Origin: CAVUAT01 sp963739545 | GTDB lineage: Bacteria; Actinomycetota; Thermoleophilia; Solirubrobacterales; 70-9 | Assembly: GCA_963739545.1 (NCBI GenBank) | Contig: CAVUAT010000014.1 | Span: 682,001 to 746,000, forward strand | Length of the DNA: 64,000 bases | Direction: 5' to 3' | Part shown: in pieces, positions 36,620-45,455 of the stretch | Numbering within the stretch: the stretch's first letter is position 1 | Layout of the letters: each line of letters starts with the position of its first letter | Notes under the pieces: model-generated | What the model saw: only the letters and a program-made list of their open reading frames with translations | Database searches by the model: none | What the model was told of the DNA's origin: nothing | Made by a program: the position numbers and the translations under genes

Positions 36620-37441
36620 ATGAGACTCTCGAGAGGTTCGCGCTGGATGCTGCGCGCCGGCGTCGGCGTGACGCTGGCCTTCATCTACATCCCGCTCGCG
36701 GTCGTCGTCCTCTACGCCTTCAACGAATCGCGGGTGCTCGAGTGGCCTCCCCCGGGACTGACCCTGGAGTGGTTCGGCAAGGCGTTCGAGAACGACGGCG
36801 CCCGCAGCGCGCTCTTCTACTCGTTCAAGGTCGGCCTCTGCGCGACGCTGCTGGCGATGCTCCTCGGGACCCTCGCGTCGCTCGCGGTCGCGCGCCATCG
36901 CTTCTTCGGCCGCGAGACGATCTCCTTCCTGGTCATCTTGCCCATCGCCCTGCCCGGGATCGTCACCGGCATTGCGCTGAACGCGAGCTTCACCCAGGTG
37001 CTCGGCGTCGACCTCGGGTTGTTCACGATCGTCACCGCGCACGCGACCTTCTGCATCGTCGTCGTCTACAACAACGTGATCGCGAGGCTGCGCCGCGTCT
37101 CGGGGTCGTTCGAGGAGGCCTCGGCCGACCTCGGCGCCGACACCTGGCAGACCTTCCGCTACGTGACGCTGCCCAGCATGCGCACGGCGCTGGTCGCGGG
37201 GGCGCTGCTCGCCTTCGCCCTCTCCTTCGACGAGATCATCGTGACCACGTTCACCGCCGGCCCCGAGCAGACTCTGCCGATCTGGATCTTCACCAACCTC
37301 TCGCGGCCGAACCAGCTGCCGATCGTGAATGTGGTCGCGACAGTCGTGATCGTGCTCTCCGCAATCCCTGTCTATTTCGCGCACCGGCTGACGCAGGACG
37401 AAAGCCTCTCCGGCCCCGCCGAGGCGACCGCAGTGCCCTAG
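36620..37441 (+). CDS. potC: polyamine ABC transporter permease (PotC-like), operon 1
   Basis: This is a 273-residue permease, the second membrane subunit. It has six helices, the PotC-type N-terminus YIPLAVVVLYAFNESRVLEW, and the EAA-like loop ADLGADTWQTFRYVTLPSM. It begins 10 nt after potB. With PotA and PotD it makes a complete importer. Confidence 0.92.
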   Translation: MRLSRGSRWMLRAGVGVTLAFIYIPLAVVVLYAFNESRVLEWPPPGLTLEWFGKAFENDGARSALFYSFKVGLCATLLAMLLGTLASLAVARHRFFGRETISFLVILPIALPGIVTGIALNASFTQVLGVDLGLFTIVTAHATFCIVVVYNNVIARLRRVSGSFEEASADLGADTWQTFRYVTLPSMRTALVAGALLAFALSFDEIIVTTFTAGPEQTLPIWIFTNLSRPNQLPIVNVVATVVIVLSAIPVYFAHRLTQDESLSGPAEATAVP

Positions 37442-37461
37442 AGCGCAAGGCGACTCCGCTC

Positions 37462-37467
37462 TACACT
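37462..37467 (+). promoter_or_regulatory. -10 box TACACT, leaderless start
   Basis: TACACT ends 8 nt before the ATG at 37476, with no Shine-Dalgarno sequence. Confidence 0.4.
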
Positions 37468-37475
37468 GGCGAGCG

Positions 37476-38159
37476 ATGGCCGCGCGCGGGACAATTGCGT
37501 GGGCGGTGGTGACGCTCGCCTGCCTTTCCCTGTGGACGGGGGCGGCGCAGGCCCAGGGCGAGCCCGCGTTCGGCTGCGGCCACGAGCACACCGGCAAGGC
37601 GAAGAAGGGCGGCAAGAAGGCGCCGCTGGCGATCGGAGACTCGACGATGCTGCTGCCGATCCCGAACCTCACCAAGGCCGGGTTCAACGTCAACGCCAAG
37701 GGCTGCCGCGGCTTTCGCCAGTCGGTACTGGTCATGCAGCGGTACGCGAAGAAGGGCCGCCTCCCCCACCTGGTTCTGATCGGCGCCTACTCGAACGGCG
37801 GGGTCAATCCCGGCCTCGTCGACTTCGCCCTCAATGTGGCGGGACCGGACCGCGCGCTCGGCTTCCTCACCCAGTACGACGCCGACACCGGCGAGCCTCC
37901 CGCCGCCGACACGGACGTGATTCGCGCGGCAGCGCGGAAGCACCCCCGCCGGATCCTCCTGCTCGACTGGGTGGACCACAGCCTTCCCCACCACTCAGAC
38001 CAGGCGCCCGACGGATGGTTCCTGCCGGACCTGTTCCACCCGAACTTCACAGGAGCGCAGGAGTTCACCGACTTCGTGGCGGGGTCGCTTCGCTACGCGA
38101 AGCGCGGGAAGTTCCCGGGCCGAAGCGCGGTCGCAGCGACCGCCGCCGTGTGGAGCTGA
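37476..38159 (+). CDS. secreted SGNH-hydrolase-like protein
   Basis: This is a 227-residue exported protein with signal peptide WAVVTLACLSLWTGAAQAQ and a lysine-rich patch. The candidate nucleophile block LAIGDSTMLL (Ser56) and the C-terminal DLFHPNFTGAQ (DxxH) match blocks I and V of the SGNH/GDSL fold, as in the lid domain of cell-wall acyltransferases. VLIGAYSNGG may be the Gly/Asn oxyanion part. It probably acts on an ester in the envelope; the substrate is unknown. It has its own leaderless promoter and so is not simply part of the pot operon. Confidence 0.7.
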   Translation: MAARGTIAWAVVTLACLSLWTGAAQAQGEPAFGCGHEHTGKAKKGGKKAPLAIGDSTMLLPIPNLTKAGFNVNAKGCRGFRQSVLVMQRYAKKGRLPHLVLIGAYSNGGVNPGLVDFALNVAGPDRALGFLTQYDADTGEPPAADTDVIRAAARKHPRRILLLDWVDHSLPHHSDQAPDGWFLPDLFHPNFTGAQEFTDFVAGSLRYAKRGKFPGRSAVAATAAVWS

Positions 38160-38179
38160 GCGTCGGACTTAGACGCTTT
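38159..38179 (+). terminator. stem-loop terminator
   Basis: AGCGTC, 7-nt loop, GACGCT followed by TTT, starting on the last base of the SGNH stop codon. Confidence 0.5.
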
Positions 38180-38316
38180 GGAGAGGTTGGGTCCAGGACC
38201 ATGTCCATGGGCGACATCGCGACCGTTTCCGGAACGTACGCTTGGGGACGGAGTGGCATAGTCGGACAGACCGAGGACCGCAAGCAAGGAACATCCGCGA
38301 AGAAGGAGGACCAGAG

Positions 38317-39687
38317 ATGAGCAGCTACGCCGTCGTCAATCCCGCCACCGGCGAGCAGATCGAGGAGTACCCGGAGATCACCGACTCCGAGCTCGGAGCG
38401 GCGATCGGGAAAGCTTGGGACGCGCACCAGAGCTGGTCGCAGACGACCTCCGTCGCCGAGCGCGCGGCAATGGTCCAGAAGGTCGCCGACATGCACGAGG
38501 AGCGCAAGGAGCAGCTCGGCGAGATCGCAGTTCGCGAGATGGGAAAGCCCATGGAGCAGGCGGTCGGCGAGGTCGAGTTCAGCGCGGCGATCTACGGGTA
38601 CTTCTGCGAGCGGGCGGAGGAGTTCCTGGCCGACGAGCCGATCGACCTGCTCGAGGGCGAGGGAACCGCTCTGATAAGGCGCACCTCGATGGGCCCGCTG
38701 ATTGGGATCATGCCCTGGAACTTCCCTTACTACCAGGTGGCCCGCTTCGCCGGGCCCAACCTGATCGTCGGCAACACGATCCTGCTCAAGCCCGCGCCGC
38801 AGTGCCCGGAGTCCGCAGCCGCGATCCAGGACATGTACCGCGAAGCCGGCTTCCCCGATGGCGCCTTCGAGACCATCCTGGCGACCAACGACCAGATCGC
38901 CGACGCGATCGCCGACCCCCGGGTCCGCGGCGTCTCGCTGACCGGATCGGAGCGCGCGGGTGCCGCGGTCGCCGAGGTCGCCGGGCGCAACCTGAAGAAG
39001 GTGGTACTCGAGCTGGGCGGATCGGACCCGTTCATCCTGCTCGGCGCCGAGAACCTCGACGAGGCGGTCGATGCCGCCGTCGAGGCGCGGCTCGACAACA
39101 CCGGCCAGTCCTGCAACGCAGCCAAGCGCTTCATCGTCGCGGATGACGTCTATGACGACTTCCTGGCCAAGTTCAGCGAGAAGATGGAAGCCACGAAGGC
39201 GGGCGACCCGACCGGCGACGATGCGGCGATGGGGCCGCTCTCGTCAAGCACCGCCGCCGAGCGGCTTCAGGAGCAGCTCGATCGCGCGGTGGCACAGGGC
39301 GCCGAGGTGGTGGTCGGCGGGGAGCGGAAGGAGAACTTCTTCCCGACCACCGTGCTCACAGGGATCACCCCGGAGAACGACGCCTACCGCGAGGAGTTCT
39401 TCGGCCCGGTCGCGAGCGTCTACAAGGTCGGCTCCGAGGAGGAGGCGGTAGAGCTCGCGAACGACACGCCGTTCGGGCTGGGCTCATACGTGTTCTCCAC
39501 CGACCCCGATCAGGTCCAGCGCGTCGCGAATGGCCTCGACACCGGGATGGTGTTCGTCAACGGCACGCTGCTGGACGGCGTGGAGCTGCCATTCGGCGGC
39601 GTCAAGCGCTCGGGCTTCGGTCGGGAGCTCGGCAAGTACGGGATGGACGAGTTCGTCAACAAGAAGCTGATCCGCGTGCTCAAGTAG
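38317..39687 (+). CDS. gabD: NAD(P)-dependent succinate-semialdehyde/aldehyde dehydrogenase
   Basis: This is a 456-residue aldehyde dehydrogenase with catalytic Cys in NTGQSCNAAKR, general base Glu in VLELGGSDPFIL, and the cofactor-binding block MPWNFPYYQVARFAGPNL. The length and the N-terminus SSYAVVNPATGEQIEEYPE match the GabD2/Sad subgroup (succinate semialdehyde to succinate). The location between two polyamine importers and beside an omega-aminotransferase suggests the last step of putrescine/GABA breakdown (inference). ATG 38317 is chosen because AAGGAGGA (38303-38310) precedes it. Confidence 0.88.
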   Translation: MSSYAVVNPATGEQIEEYPEITDSELGAAIGKAWDAHQSWSQTTSVAERAAMVQKVADMHEERKEQLGEIAVREMGKPMEQAVGEVEFSAAIYGYFCERAEEFLADEPIDLLEGEGTALIRRTSMGPLIGIMPWNFPYYQVARFAGPNLIVGNTILLKPAPQCPESAAAIQDMYREAGFPDGAFETILATNDQIADAIADPRVRGVSLTGSERAGAAVAEVAGRNLKKVVLELGGSDPFILLGAENLDEAVDAAVEARLDNTGQSCNAAKRFIVADDVYDDFLAKFSEKMEATKAGDPTGDDAAMGPLSSSTAAERLQEQLDRAVAQGAEVVVGGERKENFFPTTVLTGITPENDAYREEFFGPVASVYKVGSEEEAVELANDTPFGLGSYVFSTDPDQVQRVANGLDTGMVFVNGTLLDGVELPFGGVKRSGFGRELGKYGMDEFVNKKLIRVLK

Positions 39688-39699
39688 GCGCGGCCGGCT

Positions 39700-41997
39700 T
39701 CAGCTCTGCTTGACGAGGCTCAGGGCCTCGCTCACTTCCGTGCACTCCTCGTCGACGGACTCCGCGACCGCCGGGTAGGTCACCCTCCCGGCCGCGACGT
39801 TGACCCCGAGGCCGAGGCCCGGGTCGCGCTCGATTGCATTCTCGATCCCGTTGTCGGCGATCGCAAGGGCATAGGGCAACGTGGCGTTGGTCAGGGCGTA
39901 GGTCGAGGTGATCGGCACCGCGCCTGGCATGTTCGCGACGCAGTAGTGGGTGATGCCGTCGACCTCGAAGGTGGGGTCAGCGTGGGTGGTCGGCCTCGAA
40001 GTCTCGAAGCACCCGCCCTGGTCGATCGCGACGTCGACCAGGACCGCGTTCGGCTTCATCAGCTTCAGCTGCTCGCGCTTGATCACGTACGGCGCCTTGG
40101 CACCGTGGACCAGCACCGCGCCGATCACGAGGTCGGCCTTCGGCAGCATCTCCTCGACCGCGAGGGTCGACGAGTAGACGGTCGAGGCCCGCCCGCCGAA
40201 GGCCACATCGAGCTCCCGCAGCTTGTCGAGCGAGACGTCGAAGACGAAAACGTCGGCCTCCATGCCGATCGCGATCGACGCCGCGTTGAAGCCGACCGCG
40301 CCGCCGCCGATGACCATCACGTTCGCTGCGGCCACACCTGGCACGCCCCCGAGCAGGATCCCCCGGCCGCCGAAGGGCTTCTCGAGGAAGAAGGCGCCGG
40401 CCTGCGCCGCGATCTTGCCGGCGACCTCGCTCATCGGCGCGAGCAGCGGCAGCCGGTTGTGGTGGTCCTCGACGGTCTCGTAAGCGACGCAGGTCGCGCC
40501 GGAGGCCTGCAGGCCCTTCGTCAGCTCGGGGTCGGGCGCCAGGTGCAGGTAGGTGAAGAGCAGCTGGCCCTCGCGGAGCATCTCGACCTCCGTGGGCTGC
40601 GGCTCCTTGACCTTCATCACCATCTCGGCCTCCTCGAAGACCGCGGCCGCGTCCGGCACGATCCGCGCCCCCTGCGCGACGAACGCGTCGTCGTCGACCG
40701 CGCTTCCCTCGCCGGCGCCGGCTTGGATCAGTACTTCGTGATCGCGATCGACGAGCTCGCGGACGCCGGCAGCCGTGAGGGCGACGCGGTACTCGTCGGG
40801 CTTGACCTCGGTGGGTACCCCGACTTTCATCAGGACCGCCGCCTCCTCCGCTTCGCGTCCGGGGGCGGCTCCGCGTTGGGCGGCTCTCATCGCGCTACCT
40901 GCTTGCAGTGACGGGCCGGTTGTGCTCGGATTCGTCTCGAAGCGCACGCCGCGTGTTTCCAGCTCCGCGAACATCGCGTCCGGGTCTATGCAGGCCTCGG
41001 GCGGGAGGGCTCCGGTCGCCTTGATCTCGCCGCGGGCGAGCAGGCGCACCGCTGCGGCGGCGGGGGAAGCGGTCGATAGGATGCCGCCGCCGAGGCCCCA
41101 TTCGGCGTGGGGCATGGTGACGCTGCGCGCGCTGACCCGCTTGCCTGCGCCCTCCGCGATCACGAGGTGGACCGAGACGGTCTGCGGCGATGAGGGGACC
41201 GCGGACGCGGCGGCCTCGGCGATGCGCTCGTCGCTCGCGGCGGCGAGCCCTCTCAGCGTCTCGAGCACCTTGGGCGAGAGCGAAAGCGCGAAGGTCACGT
41301 TGGCTGCGCCGAAGCTGTCGCCGAAAGTCAGCACCTCGGAGTGCAGGGTGAAGATCGTCTCGCCCTCGCCGATCGGCTCGCCGAAGTCGACGGTCGGGCC
41401 GGAGGCGAGCGGCTCCATCTCCTCGGGTCGGCCGTTGATCAGCGCCATCGGCGGCAGCGTGATCTCGTCGAGCAGGGTCCGCAACGCGTAGGGGAAGCTG
41501 ATGCCGTCGGGAGGGTCCAGGTCGCGGCCGGCGGCCGCTACGGAGATTGACTCGGGGTCCGCGCCGAGCTCACGGCGCGCGCGCACGGCGAGCAGGTTCG
41601 TCTTGCCGGGGGCCGACCCGATCCCGAGCAGGGCGAGCAGGCCGCGCTGCTTGAAGCGCGGCGAGAGCTCGAGCTGCTTGGCCGTCACGTGGTAGAGCCC
41701 CCCGAGGTCCATGTAGTGGACGCCGGCCTCGAGGCACGCCTCCATCACGTCGAGGTTGATGCGGTAGGCGGCGGAGTTGACGAGCGCGTCGATGCCCGCG
41801 AGCTGCGCGGCCAGCCCCGAGGTGGCGTCGACCTCGTAGGCCTCGGCCTTGCCACCGCCGTGCTCGATCGCGACGGCCTCGGCGCGGCGCAGGTCGAGGT
41901 CCAGCAGACGCATCGCCACGACCTCCTCGGAGTCGGCGAGGTCGCGGACGATCGCGGGTGCGATCGTCCCGCCCGCTCCGAGAACGGCAACACGCAC
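39700..41997 (-). CDS. fused saccharopine dehydrogenase-like / alanine dehydrogenase protein
   Basis: This is one 765-residue open frame with two enzymes. Residues 1-~355 are a saccharopine/carboxynorspermidine-dehydrogenase-like domain (VLGAGGTIAPAIVRDL, then GIGSAPGKTNLLAVRARREL). A ~35-residue Ala/Gly/Arg linker follows. Residues ~390-765 are a complete alanine dehydrogenase (MKVGVPTEVKPDEYRVALTA, MKVKEP, YLHLAPD, VIGGGAVGFNAA, ANMPGAVPITST). An ATG at 40830 with GGAGGAGG 11 nt upstream could also start a separate 376-residue alanine dehydrogenase. The order is the reverse of eukaryotic LKR/SDH. GTG 41997 overlaps the PucR stop by one base. Alanine dehydrogenase would recycle pyruvate and alanine for the neighbouring transaminase. 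Confidence 0.85.
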   Translation of the reverse strand: MRVAVLGAGGTIAPAIVRDLADSEEVVAMRLLDLDLRRAEAVAIEHGGGKAEAYEVDATSGLAAQLAGIDALVNSAAYRINLDVMEACLEAGVHYMDLGGLYHVTAKQLELSPRFKQRGLLALLGIGSAPGKTNLLAVRARRELGADPESISVAAAGRDLDPPDGISFPYALRTLLDEITLPPMALINGRPEEMEPLASGPTVDFGEPIGEGETIFTLHSEVLTFGDSFGAANVTFALSLSPKVLETLRGLAAASDERIAEAAASAVPSSPQTVSVHLVIAEGAGKRVSARSVTMPHAEWGLGGGILSTASPAAAAVRLLARGEIKATGALPPEACIDPDAMFAELETRGVRFETNPSTTGPSLQAGSAMRAAQRGAAPGREAEEAAVLMKVGVPTEVKPDEYRVALTAAGVRELVDRDHEVLIQAGAGEGSAVDDDAFVAQGARIVPDAAAVFEEAEMVMKVKEPQPTEVEMLREGQLLFTYLHLAPDPELTKGLQASGATCVAYETVEDHHNRLPLLAPMSEVAGKIAAQAGAFFLEKPFGGRGILLGGVPGVAAANVMVIGGGAVGFNAASIAIGMEADVFVFDVSLDKLRELDVAFGGRASTVYSSTLAVEEMLPKADLVIGAVLVHGAKAPYVIKREQLKLMKPNAVLVDVAIDQGGCFETSRPTTHADPTFEVDGITHYCVANMPGAVPITSTYALTNATLPYALAIADNGIENAIERDPGLGLGVNVAAGRVTYPAVAESVDEECTEVSEALSLVKQS

Positions 41998-43547
41998 TAC
42001 GCGATCAGCTCCTTCGCTCGCAGCGCGAGCCAGAGCTCGACGCGGTCGTTAGCACGGCTGAGGTCGCGGCCGGTCAGCTCCTCGATGCGCTTGATCCGGT
42101 AGCGCAGCGTGTGACGGTGGCAATAACAGTCGCCCGCGGCGCGCTCCCAGTGGCCGTTGCGGTCGATGTACGCCTCGAGCGAGCGCAGGAGCTCCCCCGC
42201 GTAGCGCTCGTCGGAGTCCTCGATCGGACCGAGCACGCTCTCGCAGTAGAGGCGGAGCGCCTCGGTGTCCTGGACCGAGAGGAGCAGGGTGAAGGCGCCG
42301 AGGTCGCGGTATGAGGCGACATCGGGTGCCGAGCCGTTCGCGAAGCGGGTCGCCTCGAGCGCGCAGCGGGCCTCGTGGAAGGAGTGGCGCAGGGCGTCGC
42401 TCGAAGCCGGGCGGCTCGCCGCCGCGCGCGTCGTGCCGTGCGCCGCCTCGAGCGCGGCGCGGGCCGCCACGGCGGAGTCGACCGGATCGGCGCCGCCGGC
42501 GTCGACTACGGCGCATACGAGCTCGCGGCGACCGGCCTTCTGGGTCGCGACCAGGGCCGGCAGCCCCGCCGCGCGGAAGTGCCGTTCGAGGGTCGCCTGC
42601 GCGGCCTCGGCGTCAGCGCAGTCGAAGACCAGCATCCCGGCCCGCTCGCCGATCCCGAACGGTGCGAGCCGGTCGCGCACGTCACCGGCGGCAAGGCGGC
42701 CCGAGAGCGCAGCCGCCAGTACCTCGCCCGAGAGCCTGCGCTCGGTGTCGCGGGCGACGCGCTCGCGCATCAGCTCGAGCGCGACGACGACCGCGGCCTG
42801 CTGCACGCAGAGGCGCTCGAAGTCCCCGAGCTCGCCCGAGCGGCGGACCACGACGAGCCACGCCTCGGCGTCCCCGCCGCGGGGCGACACCGGATGGGCG
42901 AGCGTGCGCCCCCGCAGGTCGGCCTGGACCGGGACGAAGGGGGCGGCGGCGGAGCCGCGGCTCTGAACCTCGTTTCGAATCGCCTCGCTGATCTCGGCGC
43001 CGAGGCGGCGGCCGCCGTGGGCAAGAGGCTCACCGCGTGCGTCGAGCACCACGGAGCTGCCGCCGACGGCCGCGGCGATCTCGCGCGCGATCTCGTCGAG
43101 CCCGCCGCCTTCGAGGACGAGGCGCTCGAGGCGCTCGTTGACCGCGATGCCGCGCGAGAGTACGTCGTACTGCTCGTTGACCAAGTGGTTCGCGGCCACC
43201 TCGGTGATCTGGATGAACGGCATCTTGTAGGGGACCTCAAACAACGGCAGCCCCCACTCGCCGGCCTCCTTCACGACGGCCTTCGGCAGCTTCGCGTGGT
43301 TGAAACCGGTGCCGAACCCGAGACCCGCCACCTCGCGGCCCGCGAGCAGGCGCACGAGCTCTGACTGGCGGTCAGCGTCCTCGAGCTGTATCCCGGTTGT
43401 CAGCAGCAGCTCACCGCCCGACAGCCACGGGGTCGGATCCTGAAGCTCTGAGATATGGACCCAGCGGATCTCGCGCTCGGCCGCCTGATCGGCGCCGGCG
43501 ACAAGCTTAAGTCCCAGCTCGCTGGTCAGGCTCTCGACGGTGAGCAT
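41997..43547 (-). CDS. PucR-family transcriptional regulator
   Basis: This is a 516-residue regulator. The N-terminal PucR domain (about 1-125) begins MLTVESLTSELGLKLVAG and contains LLLTTGIQLED and GFGTGFNHAKLP. A GAF-like/GGDEF-like middle region follows. The C-terminal PucR helix-turn-helix has CYCHRHTLRYRIKRIEELTG. Such proteins control purine, GABA, polyamine and amino-acid catabolism. Its place between the aminotransferase and the alanine-dehydrogenase fusion, in one operon, suggests it controls these genes and possibly both pot operons. Confidence 0.9.
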   Translation of the reverse strand: MLTVESLTSELGLKLVAGADQAAEREIRWVHISELQDPTPWLSGGELLLTTGIQLEDADRQSELVRLLAGREVAGLGFGTGFNHAKLPKAVVKEAGEWGLPLFEVPYKMPFIQITEVAANHLVNEQYDVLSRGIAVNERLERLVLEGGGLDEIAREIAAAVGGSSVVLDARGEPLAHGGRRLGAEISEAIRNEVQSRGSAAAPFVPVQADLRGRTLAHPVSPRGGDAEAWLVVVRRSGELGDFERLCVQQAAVVVALELMRERVARDTERRLSGEVLAAALSGRLAAGDVRDRLAPFGIGERAGMLVFDCADAEAAQATLERHFRAAGLPALVATQKAGRRELVCAVVDAGGADPVDSAVAARAALEAAHGTTRAAASRPASSDALRHSFHEARCALEATRFANGSAPDVASYRDLGAFTLLLSVQDTEALRLYCESVLGPIEDSDERYAGELLRSLEAYIDRNGHWERAAGDCYCHRHTLRYRIKRIEELTGRDLSRANDRVELWLALRAKELIA

Positions 43548-43572
43548 CCGCTGCGCCCGCCTCGACAGCGCC

Positions 43573-44880
43573 CTAGAGGCGCTCCGAGGCCTCCTCGAGC
43601 ACAGGCCGAAGCACGCCGAGGATCTCGTCGAACTGCTCCGTGTCGGAGATCAGCGGCGGGGCGAGCTGAATCACGGGGTCGCCGCGGTCGTCGGCGCGGC
43701 AGATCAGGCCGCGCTTGTAGAGCTCCCCCGAGAGGAAGCCGCGAAGCAGGCTCTCCGACTCCTCGTCGCTGAACCTCTCCTTGGTCTCCTTGTCGCGGAC
43801 CAACTCGATCGCGTGGAAGAAGCCGTCACCGCGCACGTCACCGACGATCGGCAGGTCGTGCAGGGTCTCGAGCTTGGAGCGGAACTCGCCCTCCTTGGCG
43901 AGCACCTGCCCGCAGAGGTCCTCGCGCTCGTAGATGTCGAGGTTCGCCATCGCCGCGGCCGCCGCGACCGGGTGGCCGGCGAATGTGGAGCCGTGGGCGA
44001 AGGACTCGGTTCCCTTCGAGAACGGCTCGTAGACCTTGTCGGAGGCGATCATCGCCCCCATCGGGGCGTAGGCCGACGTCAGCGCCTTCGCCGTGGTGAC
44101 GATGTCGGGCTGGTAGCCGTAACGCTCGCAGCCGAAGTAGTGGCCGAGCCTGCCCCATGAGCAGATCACCTCGTCGGAGATCAGCAGCACGTCGTGGGCG
44201 TCGCAGATCTCGCGCACGCGCTGGAAGTACCCCTCCTGCGGCGGGATGCAGCCGCCGGCGTTCTGCAGCGGCTCCAGGATCACGCAGGCGACCGTCTCGG
44301 GTCCCTCGAACTCGATCCGCTCGGCGATCTTGTCGGCAGCCCAGAGCGGGTCGCGATCGGTGGGCCAGCGATAGCTGTCGGTGTTGGGGACGTGGCAGCC
44401 GCCAGGGACGAGCGGCTCGAACTGGGTGCGGAGCGGCGGGATGCCGGTCGCCGACAGCGCCCCCATCGTGGTCCCGTGGTAGGCGATCTCGCGAGCGATC
44501 AGCTTCGACTTCTGCGCGTTGCCCGTGAGCCGGTGGTAGTTCCGCGAGACCTTGAGAGCCGACTCGACCGCCTCGGAGCCGCTGTTGGTGAAGAAGACGT
44601 GGTTCAGGTCTCCTGGCGCGAGCCCGGCGATGCGCTCGGCGAGCTCGATCGCACGCGGGTGCGCATAGCTCCAGTTCGTGACGAAATCGAGCTCGCGGAC
44701 CTGGGCCGCCATCGCGTCGCCGATCTCGGTGCGGCCGTGGCCGGCGTTGACGCAGAAGAGGGCCGAGAGCCCGTCGAGGTAGCGCTTGCCCTCCGTGTCG
44801 TACACGTAGGCGCCCTCGCCGCGCTCGATGATCGGGATCGGGTGCTCGGAGTCGTAGCCGCCCATCCGGGAGAAGTGCAT
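43573..44880 (-). CDS. class III omega-aminotransferase (5' end disturbed)
   Basis: This is a PLP-dependent aminotransferase of the beta-alanine/putrescine/GABA:pyruvate group, with TNSGSEAVESALKVSRNYH, AYHGTTMGALSATG, LISDEVICSWGRLGHY and the PLP lysine in TTAKALTSAY (Lys265 counted from 44880). The called start is an internal Met. The natural N-terminus (SGLQEAARAHLWMHFSRMG) is encoded further upstream. A good start (ATG 44987, GGAGG 8 nt before it) lies in another frame, and one extra C in the C5 run at 44973-44977 would join them. So there is a frameshift, a sequence error, or an unusual start. The role is the first transamination in amine catabolism (inference). Confidence 0.85.
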   Translation of the reverse strand: MHFSRMGGYDSEHPIPIIERGEGAYVYDTEGKRYLDGLSALFCVNAGHGRTEIGDAMAAQVRELDFVTNWSYAHPRAIELAERIAGLAPGDLNHVFFTNSGSEAVESALKVSRNYHRLTGNAQKSKLIAREIAYHGTTMGALSATGIPPLRTQFEPLVPGGCHVPNTDSYRWPTDRDPLWAADKIAERIEFEGPETVACVILEPLQNAGGCIPPQEGYFQRVREICDAHDVLLISDEVICSWGRLGHYFGCERYGYQPDIVTTAKALTSAYAPMGAMIASDKVYEPFSKGTESFAHGSTFAGHPVAAAAAMANLDIYEREDLCGQVLAKEGEFRSKLETLHDLPIVGDVRGDGFFHAIELVRDKETKERFSDEESESLLRGFLSGELYKRGLICRADDRGDPVIQLAPPLISDTEQFDEILGVLRPVLEEASERL

Positions 44881-45083
44881 CCACAGGTGGGCTCGCGCGG
44901 CCTCCTGCAGACCCGAGCTCGCGGTGTCGCTCCTCGGCGAATCGGACTGCGGAGCCTCCGGCGGGACCGTCTGGGGGTTGCTGCCATCTCGTCCACCTCC
45001 TCACTCTCTTCGACGCGTTGCACAAACGTAAGGCCGCGAGGGACAAGCCGCAAGTCAGATTTAGGTCAAGCTTGCGATTCGGG

Positions 45084-45102
45084 ATTGTACTGATTGTATA
45101 AC
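45084..45102. promoter_or_regulatory. AT-rich direct repeat in the divergent region
   Basis: ATTGTAC-TG-ATTGTAT is a 9-nt-period direct repeat in otherwise GC-rich DNA, between the aminotransferase operon and polyamine operon 2. On the plus strand TATAAC (45097-45102) with TTGCGA 19 nt before it could be a promoter; on the minus strand both repeats read TACAAT. It is a candidate regulator site. The rest of 44988-45231 shows no gene. Confidence 0.4.
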
Positions 45103-45231
45103 CGAGGCCGTTGCTTTTTGGGCATCCGCCCGTTGGCGCCCGGTCGCGCTTTCCCGTAGGGTCATCGCCACGCCGACGAGTTTGAGCATTGGCTCGGGGT
45201 GCGTACGACACAACGGAGGAGGAGAGACCTC

Positions 45232-45453
45232 TTGGAGAGTTCGACCGGAAGCGCCGATATTTCGGCCCAGGCCACGCAGACCTCGTCGATGGCGCGCCAC
45301 GAGGCGATCCCGTCGGCGTTCGGCGAGGTCTCGAAGCGGTACTTCACGCCGGTCATGGGCCTCGCGTGCGTGATCTACTATCGACGCGAGGTCGCGGACC
45401 CGAGGCTGTTGTACAAACTCGACAAGCCGGCTATGGCGGGAGGCTCGAACTAA
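45232..45453 (+). CDS. small protein heading polyamine operon 2, unknown
   Basis: This is a 73-residue frame starting at TTG 45232 after a very strong Shine-Dalgarno sequence (GGAGGAGGAGAG, 45215-45226). It ends 2 nt before the ATG of the downstream potA. It contains SSMARHEAIPSAFGEVSKRY and a mildly hydrophobic segment FTPVMGLACVIYYRR, then a charged tail. No family is recognised. The spacing suggests translational coupling to the transporter. It could be a small regulatory subunit or a leader. Other frames overlap here, so it needs support from homologues. Confidence 0.55.
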   Translation: MESSTGSADISAQATQTSSMARHEAIPSAFGEVSKRYFTPVMGLACVIYYRREVADPRLLYKLDKPAMAGGSN

Positions 45454-45455
45454 CC

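Noticed and set aside
36560..37735. 391-residue minus-strand frame over potC and the SGNH gene
   Set aside because: It spans the ends of three supported plus-strand genes and has no recognisable domain.
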